A stretch of DNA of 58,870 nt. Origin: Cognatundibacterium griseum. GTDB taxonomy: Bacteria > Pseudomonadota > Gammaproteobacteria > Burkholderiales > Burkholderiaceae_D. Position numbers and translations under genes: made by a program. The DNA lies in contig NZ_JACOGC010000010.1 of the NCBI RefSeq assembly GCF_014284195.1, forward strand, positions 1-58,870, read 5' to 3'. Shown here one piece after another: positions 15,838-25,313 of this stretch. Under the pieces are notes generated by a model, which was given only the letters and a program-made list of their open reading frames with translations, ran no database searches and had not been told where the DNA came from. The stretch's first letter is position 1, and every line of letters starts with the position of its first letter.

Positions 15838-16764
15838 ATGACATTAAAACAGCGTTTGCTCGTAGTTACGGCAGTGATGATCTGCATGGCGGTACTGTAT
15901 TTTGTGAATAGCCATGATCCATCGTCACAGAAACGCCAGACGGATATCGGTAATCTGACATTTCCTATTCAGGCGCATATCCCAGGCCAGGCACGTTTTT
16001 TTGCAGGATCGGAACCCAATCCATTTGTTACCGTTACCGAGCGTTTAGCTAATCCTCTGGAGCGCAGCCCAGATTTACGCGTCAACTTCGAACAGAACAA
16101 AAACAGTAAAAATCCCACTGAACGTAATATTGCGTTACGGGCATGGACAGCATGTTTCCCCCATTTCACGGCACCACAAGGACAGGCGGTGACCTTGGAT
16201 AGCGTGACCAAAGGCTTGTCCCTGCAGGCGCCGAATTATTCAGAACGCGTTGACGCTTATCGTAGTTTGCTGGGGCGCTGTAAAAATTTCCTGGACCTGC
16301 CTCATGACGACATTGTGTCGCAATCTCAGCAACTGGAAAATTTCAGAAATACAGGCGAAGCACAATCACCGGGAGAGCTCGCGCGCCAATATCTGAACGC
16401 CGGAAAGATGAATGAAGCGAAGGCGGTCGCACGCTCTATTATCACCTCAAAAGATGCCTATGCGATCAACTCTTTGAGTGAATTCATTGCTGACATGACA
16501 GCATCAGCCGCATCCGTGCATGCTGATCCTGAACTGCGCTCAATGGCATTTTCTATTGCGGCTTGCCAACTAGGTTTAGAGTGCGGATCAGACTCATTGA
16601 CCGCCCTTTTGCTGTGTGCGAACAATGGAGCATGCACTGGCAGTGTTGTTGATCGCTACTTGAGCGAATTACCAAGCCAACCGGATCGCGATGCCGTACT
16701 GCGGGAAAGTCGGCGTGTCACCGATGCCATCCGGGAAAACGACATGTCCGCACTCGGATTATGA
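15838..16764 (+). CDS. Membrane-anchored hypothetical protein
   Basis: A 308-residue protein with an N-terminal membrane anchor or uncleaved signal (about residues 6-22) followed by a soluble, mostly helical periplasmic domain containing several Cys residues (for example CKNFL, CQLGLEC and CANNGAC), which could form disulfides. The ATG at 15838 is chosen although it lacks a clear ribosome-binding site. Upstream in-frame starts would run through the terminator and the previous gene. I do not recognise a family. Similar short unannotated envelope proteins are common in Oxalobacteraceae. Confidence 0.65.
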   Translation: MTLKQRLLVVTAVMICMAVLYFVNSHDPSSQKRQTDIGNLTFPIQAHIPGQARFFAGSEPNPFVTVTERLANPLERSPDLRVNFEQNKNSKNPTERNIALRAWTACFPHFTAPQGQAVTLDSVTKGLSLQAPNYSERVDAYRSLLGRCKNFLDLPHDDIVSQSQQLENFRNTGEAQSPGELARQYLNAGKMNEAKAVARSIITSKDAYAINSLSEFIADMTASAASVHADPELRSMAFSIAACQLGLECGSDSLTALLLCANNGACTGSVVDRYLSELPSQPDRDAVLRESRRVTDAIRENDMSALGL

Positions 16765-16766
16765 GA

Positions 16767-16811
16767 GTGTGAGGTTTTCAGTTAAGCGCATTACAAAAAA
16801 AACCTTCACAC
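16767..16811. terminator. Inverted repeat between convergent genes, possible terminator
   Basis: GTGTGAGGTTTT (16767-16778) pairs imperfectly with AAAACCTTCACAC (16799-16811). The pair lies between the convergent genes ending at 16764 and 16834. There is no clean T-run after the stem, so terminator function is uncertain. Confidence 0.35.
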
Positions 16812-16833
16812 GCGGGGAACGCTGCAATCGTGG

Positions 16834-17232
16834 TTAGCGCATGCCGCTATCACAGCGGATTACAGTTTGCACAAAAGTTTGGTTGAGAATACGAACAGAT
16901 GTGCTCTCGCAACGTGGATACAGTCCCTCAACATTGACGCGAACTTGATAGTCGCCAGCTGGCGCACGAATCACAAAATGCCCTTCATTGTCTGTTGTCG
17001 CACTACTCACGACAACGCCAGCTGCGTTCAGTAATTGAACGAGTGCATCGGAATAAGGGGCAACACATTCCTGACCGGTACGTTGAGGACCTGGGCAGCT
17101 CGGTGACACCTTGACATTGCCAGCCACGCCAGATTTCACTGTACTGTCGTTATTACTGTCCGCAAAAACTGTGCTGCATCCGAATCCTGAGATACTGACA
17201 AAGATAAGTGCACTTACTTGACGTTGCCACAT
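16834..17232 (-). CDS. Secreted protein with carboxypeptidase-regulatory-like (Ig-fold) domain
   Basis: A 132-residue protein. The signal peptide at residues 1-24 has a weak lipobox-like SGFGC and a possible signal peptidase I site after VFA. A beta-sandwich domain follows with the pattern SGVAGNVKVSP, then VVVSSATTDNEGHFVIRAPAGDYQV, typical of carboxypeptidase-regulatory or transthyretin-like modules. Cys residues in SPSCPG, QECV, PRCE and IRCD may form disulfides. The ATG at 17232 is preferred over 17349 because only it puts the signal peptide at the N-terminus. Likely a small envelope or secreted binding protein; ligand unknown. Confidence 0.7.
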   Translation of the reverse strand: MWQRQVSALIFVSISGFGCSTVFADSNNDSTVKSGVAGNVKVSPSCPGPQRTGQECVAPYSDALVQLLNAAGVVVSSATTDNEGHFVIRAPAGDYQVRVNVEGLYPRCESTSVRILNQTFVQTVIRCDSGMR

Positions 17233-17454
17233 AAAGATCAGGCCTATAAAACTATTTGGTGATAAAGAATGGGATAGTTTGACACAGGCATCAGTGTTTA
17301 GGGGACGGATACGATGCGAACAAGTGAAAATTGGAAACGAAGATTTCAATTCATTATTTCACCAAAGCAGCGGTATAACGACAAACCTACATAAAAATCT
17401 GAAAAGCCGGCCATCTCTTCTTGGTTGGCACTAAAAATTTACCGGTATATTCAA

Positions 17455-17919
17455 CTATTCAACAGCATGGGAATAAACAATAAAGCCCTGATGCTCTGCG
17501 AGTTTGTCGTACAAAGCCCGTGCAGTTAAGTTATTTGTGTGCGTTTGCCAATACACACGGGAACTTCCCTTTTGGCGGGCAGCTTCATAGACAGCTTCGA
17601 TCAGCTGCTTGCCTGCACCTTGCCCGCGCGTCTGTTCTGCGGTGAATAAATCCTGCAGGTAACAGACATCGTTCTGGCGCGTGGTACTCCGGTGAAACAG
17701 ATAATGCACCAGGCCAACCAGTTGACCATTTTTTTCAGCGACCAATGCGTGCACCGGCTCTGATGTATCGAAAAACCTTTCCCATGTGGTGCGAGTAATG
17801 TCCTCTGGCAATGCGGTATCACCCTGGCGACCATAAAAGGCGTTATAACCATCCCAAAGAGGACGCCAGCCTTCGTAATCACTTGGCAGCACGGTTCGGA
17901 TTGTCAGCAAATTATTCAT
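17455..17919 (-). CDS. GNAT-family N-acetyltransferase
   Basis: A 154-residue single-domain acetyltransferase. The acetyl-CoA-binding motif A is visible as LQDLFTAEQTRGQGAGKQLI (R/Q-x-x-G-x-G/A), followed by YEAARQKGSSRVYWQTHTNN and ARALYDKLAEHQGF, the usual C-terminal strand and helix with a Tyr. The substrate is not predictable. It is monocistronic by position. Confidence 0.9.
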   Translation of the reverse strand: MNNLLTIRTVLPSDYEGWRPLWDGYNAFYGRQGDTALPEDITRTTWERFFDTSEPVHALVAEKNGQLVGLVHYLFHRSTTRQNDVCYLQDLFTAEQTRGQGAGKQLIEAVYEAARQKGSSRVYWQTHTNNLTARALYDKLAEHQGFIVYSHAVE

Positions 17920-18195
17920 GGACTTGATTACCTCGATATAAAAAAGAATTCAACGGGATCGATTGGTGATTTAACTTCAATTCGACCGAAATTCTTTGAT
18001 ATCTCTGGCGCCAAATAAGTTGCAATTTGAAACTGCTCATCCAGCGTGGGAATGTATACCTATTTAGCCAGATGCCACTAAAGAGACTCAGGCGAAACTA
18101 AGTCAAACCCTACACGCAAAGAAAAGATTTCCTGCTCTGTATCTGATTTTGCAGAAACAGATAGCGAAAGAACGCCTTCCGTTTCCAGAGCGCGC

Positions 18196-19536
18196 TTACA
18201 TTTCTGCATGCAGACGCAAACCATAAAATGTAATGGGACCACGGTCTCTGTTATAGGCCGGATTTGCAGCATGCTGATAATCCAGCGATAACTTCCAGTT
18301 TTTATTCAACTGAAAGGAGTAAAACCATTCCAGGACTGATTCTGCGCCATAGTTCATTTTTCCATCGCCAATCAAAATACCCATGCCTCCGGCAGTAAAA
18401 TAAGCTTTGGCATCTGACGACAGCATATTGTGCGCAAAACCTATCCCCATCTTATCGTCGCTACGTCCCCAGCGATTACCCTGCACCACGACGCCACCTG
18501 AAATGCTTTTACTCATATCAGTAAATTCATACGCTTCTTTTTGACCGCTATTGCTGCTGATCCGGAGAAAAACACCTGCATCAGCAGACAATTCCTGCTC
18601 AACATTGAGCGCAATCCCTTTATTAGTATCCATTTTACGTACCAGTGCCGTATCCGGTACTGCGCCTGTCTGCTGTCCCAGCAAAACCGCATCCTGATAG
18701 GAGCCCATCATCGCCCGGTTAACAAAAGCTAATAATTTGAATTTTCCAGGGTGTCCATTCAATTCGTAGCGTTTTTCAATTTCAGAAACCATGCTTCTGT
18801 GATTCAAATGCAGACCGGTCACTTTGGCATTGGGCACTTCCGACATCTGAAATAATCCACCACGCCATGTCCAGCTGCCTTGATTCCATTCAATCGTCAT
18901 ACCATTGGTAAAGCCCCATGCATCCGCGGCATAGTCAAAACTGCCTGCATCGATAATTGACCAGTTCAGAAAATCAGAACGAGGGTCGTGCGCATAAGTA
19001 TTATTGTCAAAAATATCGGTCACTGAAAAATGCCCGGCTGTGAAAATCAGATTGTTCGCCGTCCTGGTCGACGATAATTGATTAACGGCCGCCTCGACCT
19101 GCTCGTTTTCACCACTTAAATTCACAGTCTGGCGGAAAAATGCGCGCGGCAACCGGGGGTACGGCCTGTTTTGCCCGACTTTATAAGCCTCTCCACTCGG
19201 AAAGCCCGCCATTCCCAAAGTATTACTGAGTCCGAATCCCTGATCGATTTCAGGATTCAGCCAGAGTTCCCCCTGACGTCCAATACGACGGCCGATCATT
19301 AATGTGATATCCGCTGTCTGATTATTTCTGCTGGCTGAGTCCATACTGTTGTCGGCCGCATAAGGTGCACGGAAACTGTTGTGCCATTGGTTCACATACG
19401 TGAGCTGCGTATAGACACCCCAATCCTTTTCCGCGTCCTCTGTACTCGTCCTGCTCTCTTGGGCACCCGATGCCAGGCTGACTCCCGCACATAATGTGAA
19501 CAGCAAAATAATTGGTAATTTTTTTATTATTAACAT
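18196..19536 (-). CDS. OprB-like outer-membrane porin
   Basis: A 446-residue protein with a signal peptide (about 1-25) and a beta-barrel of alternating amphipathic strands, ending in an aromatic-flanked strand (GPITFYGLRLHAEM). Features such as WGVYTQLTYVNQWHNSF, GELWLNPEIDQGFGL and HDPRSDFLNWSIIDAGSFDYAADAWG match the carbohydrate-selective OprB-type porin family. The ATG at 19536 follows a GAAAGAG site. Upstream frames to 19713 would hide the signal peptide inside the protein. It is transcribed divergently from the Pls-like NRPS gene. The imported sugar cannot be told. Confidence 0.85.
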   Translation of the reverse strand: MLIIKKLPIILLFTLCAGVSLASGAQESRTSTEDAEKDWGVYTQLTYVNQWHNSFRAPYAADNSMDSASRNNQTADITLMIGRRIGRQGELWLNPEIDQGFGLSNTLGMAGFPSGEAYKVGQNRPYPRLPRAFFRQTVNLSGENEQVEAAVNQLSSTRTANNLIFTAGHFSVTDIFDNNTYAHDPRSDFLNWSIIDAGSFDYAADAWGFTNGMTIEWNQGSWTWRGGLFQMSEVPNAKVTGLHLNHRSMVSEIEKRYELNGHPGKFKLLAFVNRAMMGSYQDAVLLGQQTGAVPDTALVRKMDTNKGIALNVEQELSADAGVFLRISSNSGQKEAYEFTDMSKSISGGVVVQGNRWGRSDDKMGIGFAHNMLSSDAKAYFTAGGMGILIGDGKMNYGAESVLEWFYSFQLNKNWKLSLDYQHAANPAYNRDRGPITFYGLRLHAEM

Positions 19537-20186
19537 ATCAACTCTTTCAATGATTGAATTTACCTGGCATTCGCCCTGAAAAAAAACAAGCGCCGGGCGT
19601 ATATCTCCATTCAACACCCCGTTTTTACACAGTGAATGTGTCATCGTCATGAACATATGATTTCCGTGCCGGATGAGAATGCCGGATATCGCACCGACGC
19701 CTGCAATGAGCAATGTTGATGATGACGCGGAAAAGGTAATGGCTTTATTCTGTCGTCAAAGCCGGCGCGCTGTTATCGGAAATCAGCCGATGTTCATACC
19801 AGACAAGGCATACATTCAATGTAAATCCTGGCAATCTGACGATCATCAGCGGTCAATGGCAGCGACATCAGTACGCGCCATCTGTTTGAACTCATACAAA
19901 CGGTTTGATTCAAGGCGCAGATTTTAATGCAGATCCGACCGCGTTCAAATCAGTTCAGAAAATTATTTTCTCTTTTATTTGCATCAGCAGAATCAGCAGA
20001 CATCAATGCATGCGGATATTTATACAAAACAATGACAAATCTCAGGGATATCTCCTTATTTTTACTTTGTCAAAATGGTAAACTGGCTGCACATCAAACT
20101 GACGATCGACTGGAGTTCTTCTGGTCGGACCATATTCGTTACTTGGTATAACAATTCATCACCGCAGCAACCATTTTCTGACTTTT
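19537..20186. promoter_or_regulatory. 650-bp divergent intergenic region between porin and Pls-like gene
   Basis: No convincing gene on either strand. The region must hold the porin promoter and the promoter or leader of the NRPS gene. The NRPS ATG at 20187 has no clear Shine-Dalgarno sequence. The long leader could carry regulation, but I see no recognisable riboswitch or operator. Confidence 0.3.
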
Positions 20187-23100
20187 ATGCCACTGTCCAG
20201 CAGCACCCCGATCGATTTCGATCAACTTCCCATTTTACATGGCCCCAATCGTCCGGATCTGATTCGCCATGAGACTCTGGCAGACATTCTCGAACATACC
20301 GCTCTTCAGTTTCCAGAAAAAATTGCTCTGATTTTCCAGGAGCAAAAACTGACTTATGCAGAACTTGATGCGCAGGCCAGTCATGCCGCATCAGTGCTGA
20401 TACACGCCGGAGTACGTCCCGGCCATATTATTGGCTTATGGCTGCCACGTGGACTTGAACTGCTGGTCATGCAGGCAGCTATTGCAAAAACCGGTGCGGC
20501 CTGGTTGCCATTTGATGCAGATACACCAGTCGACCGGATTCATGTTTGCTTGCAGGACGCAAAGGCATCGGGTCTGCTGAGCTGCGAGTCGATGCTGGCT
20601 GGATGGAAGGTAACGGACATTACTGTCTGGAGTGTTGAGGGGATTCAGTCTCAGGAAAATCAGCCTTCAGCATTACGCGCTAAAGGCGCACCGACAGATC
20701 CCGCTTATGTGATTTACACCTCGGGTTCCACAGGCAAACCCAAGGGTATTCTGGTGAATCAGGGAAGTATCTGTCATTTTCTGCGAAGCGAAAATGATGT
20801 ACTGGGGATACGATCTTCAGACAAGGTATACCAAGGATTTTCTGTCGCTTTTGATATGTCTTTCGAGGAAATCTGGATCAGCTATCTGGTTGGCGCCACG
20901 TTATGGATCGCACCAAAAGAAATTACTGCCGATCCGGATGCATTGCCATTGGCGTTAGCAAACAATCAGATCACGGTATTGCATGCGGTGCCGACTTTAC
21001 TTGCTTTGTTCTCACAAGAAATTGACAGCCTGCGTCTGATTAATCTGGGCGGGGAAATGTGCCCTGAGTCTCTCGTTACACGCTGGAGCCGTGCCGGACG
21101 ACAAATATTTAATACCTACGGCCCGACAGAGGGAACAGTGTCGGCAAGCCTTGCCCCCCTGCTTCCGGGGCAAACCGTCACGATCGGCAGACCTTTACCT
21201 AATTACTCGCTGATGGTGATCGCCACGGATGTCGAAAATGGCTTACGTCTCTTGTCACAAGGGGAAACCGGGGAGTTATGTATTACGGGTCCCGGTGTCG
21301 CTGTCGGTTATCTGGGACGGCCTGACCTGACAAGTGAGAAATTTTTACCGAATCCCTGGTCAGATAAAAAGGAAGAACAGCGCCTGTACCGGACTGGTGA
21401 TCTGGCCTGCATTGAGCAGGATGGAACAATTCAGTGCCTTGGCCGAGCCGATGATCAGATCAAAATACGTGGCTTTCGCGTTGAGCTGGGGGAAATTGAA
21501 TCGGTTTTGGCACAACAACCGGGCGTAGGAACCGTGGCTGTCGTATTGCGTAAAGATCAGGATATCGACCAGATCGTTGCGTTTATCGTGCGTGATATGC
21601 AGGACGCCGTGAGCACAGCGGAGTTCATCACCGGTTTGAGATCACAACTGAGCAGCAGTCTACCTCCCTACATGCTGCCTGCCAGGTTTGAACTGATCAA
21701 CGAAATGCCTCGTCTGACCTCAGGAAAAATAGACCGGAACGTACTGAAACGGCTTGATCTGAGTGCAACCACCATTGCCGGAGAATCAGATACCCCGGTA
21801 TCAGAAGCTGAAACACATTTATTTCAGGCACTTCAAACGCTTTTCCCGGGACAGCCAATTCGGAGAGATTCAGACTTTTTTGCTGATCTTGGCGGACACT
21901 CGTTAATGGCAGCGAGGTTGGTTTCTGTTCTGAGGCAGGACGCGCGTTTTGCTTACTTTAAAATCGCAGACATTTATCAACAGCGGAACATTGGACAAAT
22001 CGCTGTCACATTGGAAGCTGCCGCCCATGTGCATTCAGCCAATCCGGAAAACGTTTCGCAGACATGGCTGCCTGCACCACACTGGAAGCGCTGGTTATGC
22101 GGTGCCGCACAGGCAGCTGTCATTCCATGGCTGGTGGCAATGCGTATGGTGCAATGGCTGGCACCATTTTTTGCCTACCATTATTTTACCGGTGATCCCG
22201 GAGACTCTATCCCACGCGCCATCCTACTGTCTGTCGTAGCTTTTTTAATGTTGACACTGGTCGAATTCGGAATTGCTATTGCGGGTAAATGGCTGATCGC
22301 AGGACGCCTGAAACCGGGACGCTATCCGTTATGGGGAATGACTTATTTCCGCTGGTGGCTGGCAGACCGCATGGTGGAGGCCGCCCCAGCTTATATGCTG
22401 AGCGGATCTTCCCTGTATTCCTGGTGGCTGCGTGCATTAGGAGCGCAAATCGGCAAGGATGTGATGATCGGATCGATTTCACTCCGTGCACCGGACTTAT
22501 TGAGGATTGGAGACGGCTGCAGTATCGGCAATGCTGTGAACTTCGAGAATGCGAGAGTGCAACATAATGAATTATGGTTAGGAATCATCGATCTTGGTAT
22601 TGAAGCGTATGTCGGTTCATACTCGGTTCTCGAGGGTGGCGTTACGCTGGAAAATGCGGCACATCTCGAGGGACAATCGGCCCTTGCGGAAGGACAAATC
22701 ATTCCCTCCGGGAGAGTCTGGAAGGGATCACCTGCCAAAGATTGCGGAGCATTTGATCCATCCTCCTACCCTGCCCGGCCACCGCTCAGCAGATGGCGTT
22801 CGGCGTGGGAATTGTCTTTTTTTACGATGGGTTCTCTATTTATCAGCGCCCTCTTTTTCATGCCTGTATTTCCCAGTTTTGTAACGATTGACTGGTTTGA
22901 TAATGCAGATAACTTTCCGTGGATGCAAACAAATAACGTACCAATGCAACTGGGTAAATATTTTTTACTGGCTTTCCCTGCAACAGCCGTACTGATTGTT
23001 TGCACCGCATTGCTGTCAGCAGCAATCCGCTGGAGTATTCTGCCCAGACTAAAGCCGGGACTCTATGCCGTACATGGAAAAATCTATTATGGCAAATGGC

Positions 23101-24230
23101 TTGTGAATCAGATTCAGGAAGCCAGCCTGAATGTTCTTCACGGAGTCTATGCAACCGTCTACGCACCATTCTGGTATCGGATACTCGGAGCAAAAGTTGG
23201 CAAAGGTGCCGAAATTTCAACAGCACTGGGCGTAGTTCCTGACATGCTGACATTAGGTGACGAGACATTCATCGCGGATGCTGTTTTACTGGGGGACGAA
23301 CAGATTGACCGGGGCTGGATGACCATGCATCCAACGATCATTTCGCGGCGCAGTTTTATTGGCAATGGTGCTTACATTCCCGATGGAACAATTCTGCCTG
23401 AAAACGTGTTGATCGGTGTACATACCTGTGCACCGGACAATGCGCAAATTCGCTCAGGTGATACCTGGCTGGGGTCCCCCCCCATGCACTTACCTGCAAG
23501 GGAGGAAGTCAAAGGCTTTCCAGAAAACCTGACATTTACACCATCCGTGATCCGCAGAATTGGGCGCACCCTTGTTGAAACTTTCCGTATTATTGCGCCA
23601 CACGCAATGGTGATCGCGGTTGGTTATACCATCGTGCTGGATCTGATGCCGCTTGCAGGTGATGATCGCTGGGCTGAGGTGCTGTATTACCTGTCCGCAG
23701 CCGGATTGCTTTATGGAATTGGAAGTTTCACGTTTGTCCTGATACTCAAGTGGCTGCTGATTTTCCGTTACCAGAAGGCCAGCGCGCCGATGTGGACGCC
23801 TTTTGTCTGGTTTTCCGAAGGGATTACCAATCTTTACGAAGGAATTGCTGTTCCTAATTTTATGCGTTACCTGCGCGGGACACCGTGGTTACCAGTTGCA
23901 TTTAATTTACTGGGATGTCGCATAGGACGTGGTGTGTATATGGACACAACCGACATTACCGAGTTTGATTGCGTCAGTATCGGCGATTACAGTGAGATTA
24001 ATGCTTTAGCGTGTCCCCAGACTCACCTCTTTGAAGACAGGGTCATGAAAATTGACCAGGTCAACATTGGCTCGAGAGTGTATATGGGTGCACGTAGCTC
24101 TGTGCTCTATGGTGCAGTGGTCGGGGACAATGCCTCACTTGGAGCCCTGACATTGGTAATGAAGGGGGAATATATTCCTGCGGGCTCCAACTGGCGCGGC
24201 TGCCCCGCGGCAATGATGACAGAGGCCTGA
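20187..24230 (+). CDS. Pls/PosA-type single-module NRPS (poly-amino-acid synthetase-like)
   Basis: A 1347-residue protein with the order adenylation domain (about 20-540), carrier domain (about 555-625, Ser572 in LGGHSLMAA), then a C-terminal half with six membrane helices in three pairs alternating with three hexapeptide (left-handed beta-helix, acyltransferase-like) domains. There is no condensation or thioesterase domain. This is the architecture of epsilon-poly-L-lysine synthetase (about 1320 residues) and the Pls/PosA family, which polymerises one amino acid. A-domain motifs are intact: YTSGSTGKPKG, NTYGPTEGT, YRTGD, RADDQIKIRGFRVELGEIE and LTSGKIDR. My alignment to GrsA gives the code D-M-E-H-I-L-T-V-S-K; the Glu at the third position suggests a basic amino acid (Lys, Orn or Dab). 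The product in this organism is unknown. Confidence 0.9.
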   Translation: MPLSSSTPIDFDQLPILHGPNRPDLIRHETLADILEHTALQFPEKIALIFQEQKLTYAELDAQASHAASVLIHAGVRPGHIIGLWLPRGLELLVMQAAIAKTGAAWLPFDADTPVDRIHVCLQDAKASGLLSCESMLAGWKVTDITVWSVEGIQSQENQPSALRAKGAPTDPAYVIYTSGSTGKPKGILVNQGSICHFLRSENDVLGIRSSDKVYQGFSVAFDMSFEEIWISYLVGATLWIAPKEITADPDALPLALANNQITVLHAVPTLLALFSQEIDSLRLINLGGEMCPESLVTRWSRAGRQIFNTYGPTEGTVSASLAPLLPGQTVTIGRPLPNYSLMVIATDVENGLRLLSQGETGELCITGPGVAVGYLGRPDLTSEKFLPNPWSDKKEEQRLYRTGDLACIEQDGTIQCLGRADDQIKIRGFRVELGEIESVLAQQPGVGTVAVVLRKDQDIDQIVAFIVRDMQDAVSTAEFITGLRSQLSSSLPPYMLPARFELINEMPRLTSGKIDRNVLKRLDLSATTIAGESDTPVSEAETHLFQALQTLFPGQPIRRDSDFFADLGGHSLMAARLVSVLRQDARFAYFKIADIYQQRNIGQIAVTLEAAAHVHSANPENVSQTWLPAPHWKRWLCGAAQAAVIPWLVAMRMVQWLAPFFAYHYFTGDPGDSIPRAILLSVVAFLMLTLVEFGIAIAGKWLIAGRLKPGRYPLWGMTYFRWWLADRMVEAAPAYMLSGSSLYSWWLRALGAQIGKDVMIGSISLRAPDLLRIGDGCSIGNAVNFENARVQHNELWLGIIDLGIEAYVGSYSVLEGGVTLENAAHLEGQSALAEGQIIPSGRVWKGSPAKDCGAFDPSSYPARPPLSRWRSAWELSFFTMGSLFISALFFMPVFPSFVTIDWFDNADNFPWMQTNNVPMQLGKYFLLAFPATAVLIVCTALLSAAIRWSILPRLKPGLYAVHGKIYYGKWLVNQIQEASLNVLHGVYATVYAPFWYRILGAKVGKGAEISTALGVVPDMLTLGDETFIADAVLLGDEQIDRGWMTMHPTIISRRSFIGNGAYIPDGTILPENVLIGVHTCAPDNAQIRSGDTWLGSPPMHLPAREEVKGFPENLTFTPSVIRRIGRTLVETFRIIAPHAMVIAVGYTIVLDLMPLAGDDRWAEVLYYLSAAGLLYGIGSFTFVLILKWLLIFRYQKASAPMWTPFVWFSEGITNLYEGIAVPNFMRYLRGTPWLPVAFNLLGCRIGRGVYMDTTDITEFDCVSIGDYSEINALACPQTHLFEDRVMKIDQVNIGSRVYMGARSSVLYGAVVGDNASLGALTLVMKGEYIPAGSNWRGCPAAMMTEA

Positions 24231-24264
24231 AAACCAGATTTGATTTAAGTCCCCCTGAACCTTT

Positions 24265-24915
24265 ATGCAATCAGGAAAACGTCCCTATTTGCCCGCGATG
24301 TTATGGCCTGCGATGAAAGAGCAGGCCGTTCGACATCTTTTGTCGCAAGAATGGGTGATCATTTATCTTGATTTACCATCAGCATTAACAAGAGATATCG
24401 CGAGGCAGGAACTGCGCCTTGCCGTTACTGAATTATTGTCACGTACATTTAATTTACCGCCATCGAAAATCCGTCTGATTTCGCAAGCAGGTAAACGTGT
24501 AACAGTTCAGATGCCAGAAAAAGAATTCGCCGTATCGTTTAGTCATGAATCAGGTTTATCGGCTGCTGCAATCCATCTTCATACAAACATCGCTATCGAT
24601 ATTGTCTGCTTTCCGAAAACCACCCTATTCAGTCAATGGGTAGAGACTTCCAGACTTTATCTTGGGCAAATCAAGACAGACATGATTCTGGAAAAGCCAA
24701 GCGATTTGCAGATGTCTTTATTTGCCAGACACTGGACAATACTGGAATCTAGCTGCAAATATGCTGGCATACCATTGCAAGAATACAGTGAAGATTTTTC
24801 TGATGCATTGCTGCTGAAAATAAGACAGGCAAACCAATATCTGATTCACTTACCTGCTCCCTACATTGGATCAATAATTACCGGAGAGCCTGCATTGCCG
24901 CACAGCGATAATTGA
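24265..24915 (+). CDS. Divergent Sfp-type 4'-phosphopantetheinyl transferase
   Basis: A 216-residue protein beginning 34 bp after the Pls-like gene. It contains an Sfp-like core: FAVSFSHESGLSAAAI (usual SHS/SHE motif), then NIAIDIV at the place of the metal-binding G-I-D-x-E (Asp kept, second acidic residue replaced by Val), and HWTILESSCKYAG matching W-x-x-x-E-S/A-x-x-K. The likely job is to attach phosphopantetheine to Ser572 of the neighbouring carrier domain. Divergence from canonical Sfp is substantial, so dedicated specificity or reduced activity is possible. Assignment rests on motif order and operon partner. Confidence 0.7.
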   Translation: MQSGKRPYLPAMLWPAMKEQAVRHLLSQEWVIIYLDLPSALTRDIARQELRLAVTELLSRTFNLPPSKIRLISQAGKRVTVQMPEKEFAVSFSHESGLSAAAIHLHTNIAIDIVCFPKTTLFSQWVETSRLYLGQIKTDMILEKPSDLQMSLFARHWTILESSCKYAGIPLQEYSEDFSDALLLKIRQANQYLIHLPAPYIGSIITGEPALPHSDN

Positions 24916-25143
24916 TTACCAATTTGCCTTAGATAGAATAATCAACCATTTCTTGAATACCAAGATCTCCAGGTGACCCGCCTGAACACCTGTAGAGCAA
25001 TCCAGAATAGGGTTAACGCGATACGCTCGTTGGCGAAAATCGCGACAGACAAACATTTCGCGGCGGCCAAGGCGCACTAAAAAAGACGTGGGGGAAAACT
25101 GAAGACTAAAGCGGGTATCAAAAGATTGTCCAAGGTATGCCAT
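24916..25143 (-). CDS. Small 75-residue protein behind a LexA-like box
   Basis: A short basic protein (LVRLGRREMFVCRDFRQRAYR in the middle, split here as LVRLGRREMF and VCRDFRQRAYR) with a hydrophobic C-terminal segment (ILVFKKWLIIL). AGGAG lies eight bases before the ATG, a strong start. Upstream at 25207-25244 is a long inverted repeat containing a good LexA-type sequence that overlaps a plausible promoter. The stop touches the end of the convergent PPTase gene. No family recognised. The gene is inferred from its start signal and promoter rather than from homology. Confidence 0.55.
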   Translation of the reverse strand: MAYLGQSFDTRFSLQFSPTSFLVRLGRREMFVCRDFRQRAYRVNPILDCSTGVQAGHLEILVFKKWLIILSKANW

Positions 25144-25206
25144 AGTAAAATCTCCTAGTCAGGTATCACGGTACTTCATTCAATGTGTCTTTGATGGGAG
25201 TACTTT

Positions 25207-25244
25207 AACACAAAATACTGTATATGCAATCAGTATTTTGTGTT
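25207..25244 (-). promoter_or_regulatory. LexA-like operator in a long perfect inverted repeat
   Basis: AACACAAAATACTG (25207-25220) and CAGTATTTTGTGTT (25231-25244) are perfect 14-bp arms around a 10-bp centre. The middle 20 bp (TACTGTATATGCAATCAGTA) match 16 of 20 positions of the E. coli SOS-box consensus. On the minus strand TTGCAT, 17 bp and AAAGTA form a possible -35/-10 pair overlapping the box, so LexA would block transcription of the 75-residue gene. Confidence 0.55.
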
Positions 25245-25313
25245 GTGGTGAATTCCTGACAGTTCGGCTGTTTTATGTGGATACCGAAAAATTTCGATTA
25301 AGGCATATTCGCT

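Noticed and set aside
25207..25244. Inverted repeat as transcription terminator
   Set aside because: No T-run on either side and an AT-rich stem; the LexA-like centre and overlapping promoter fit an operator better.
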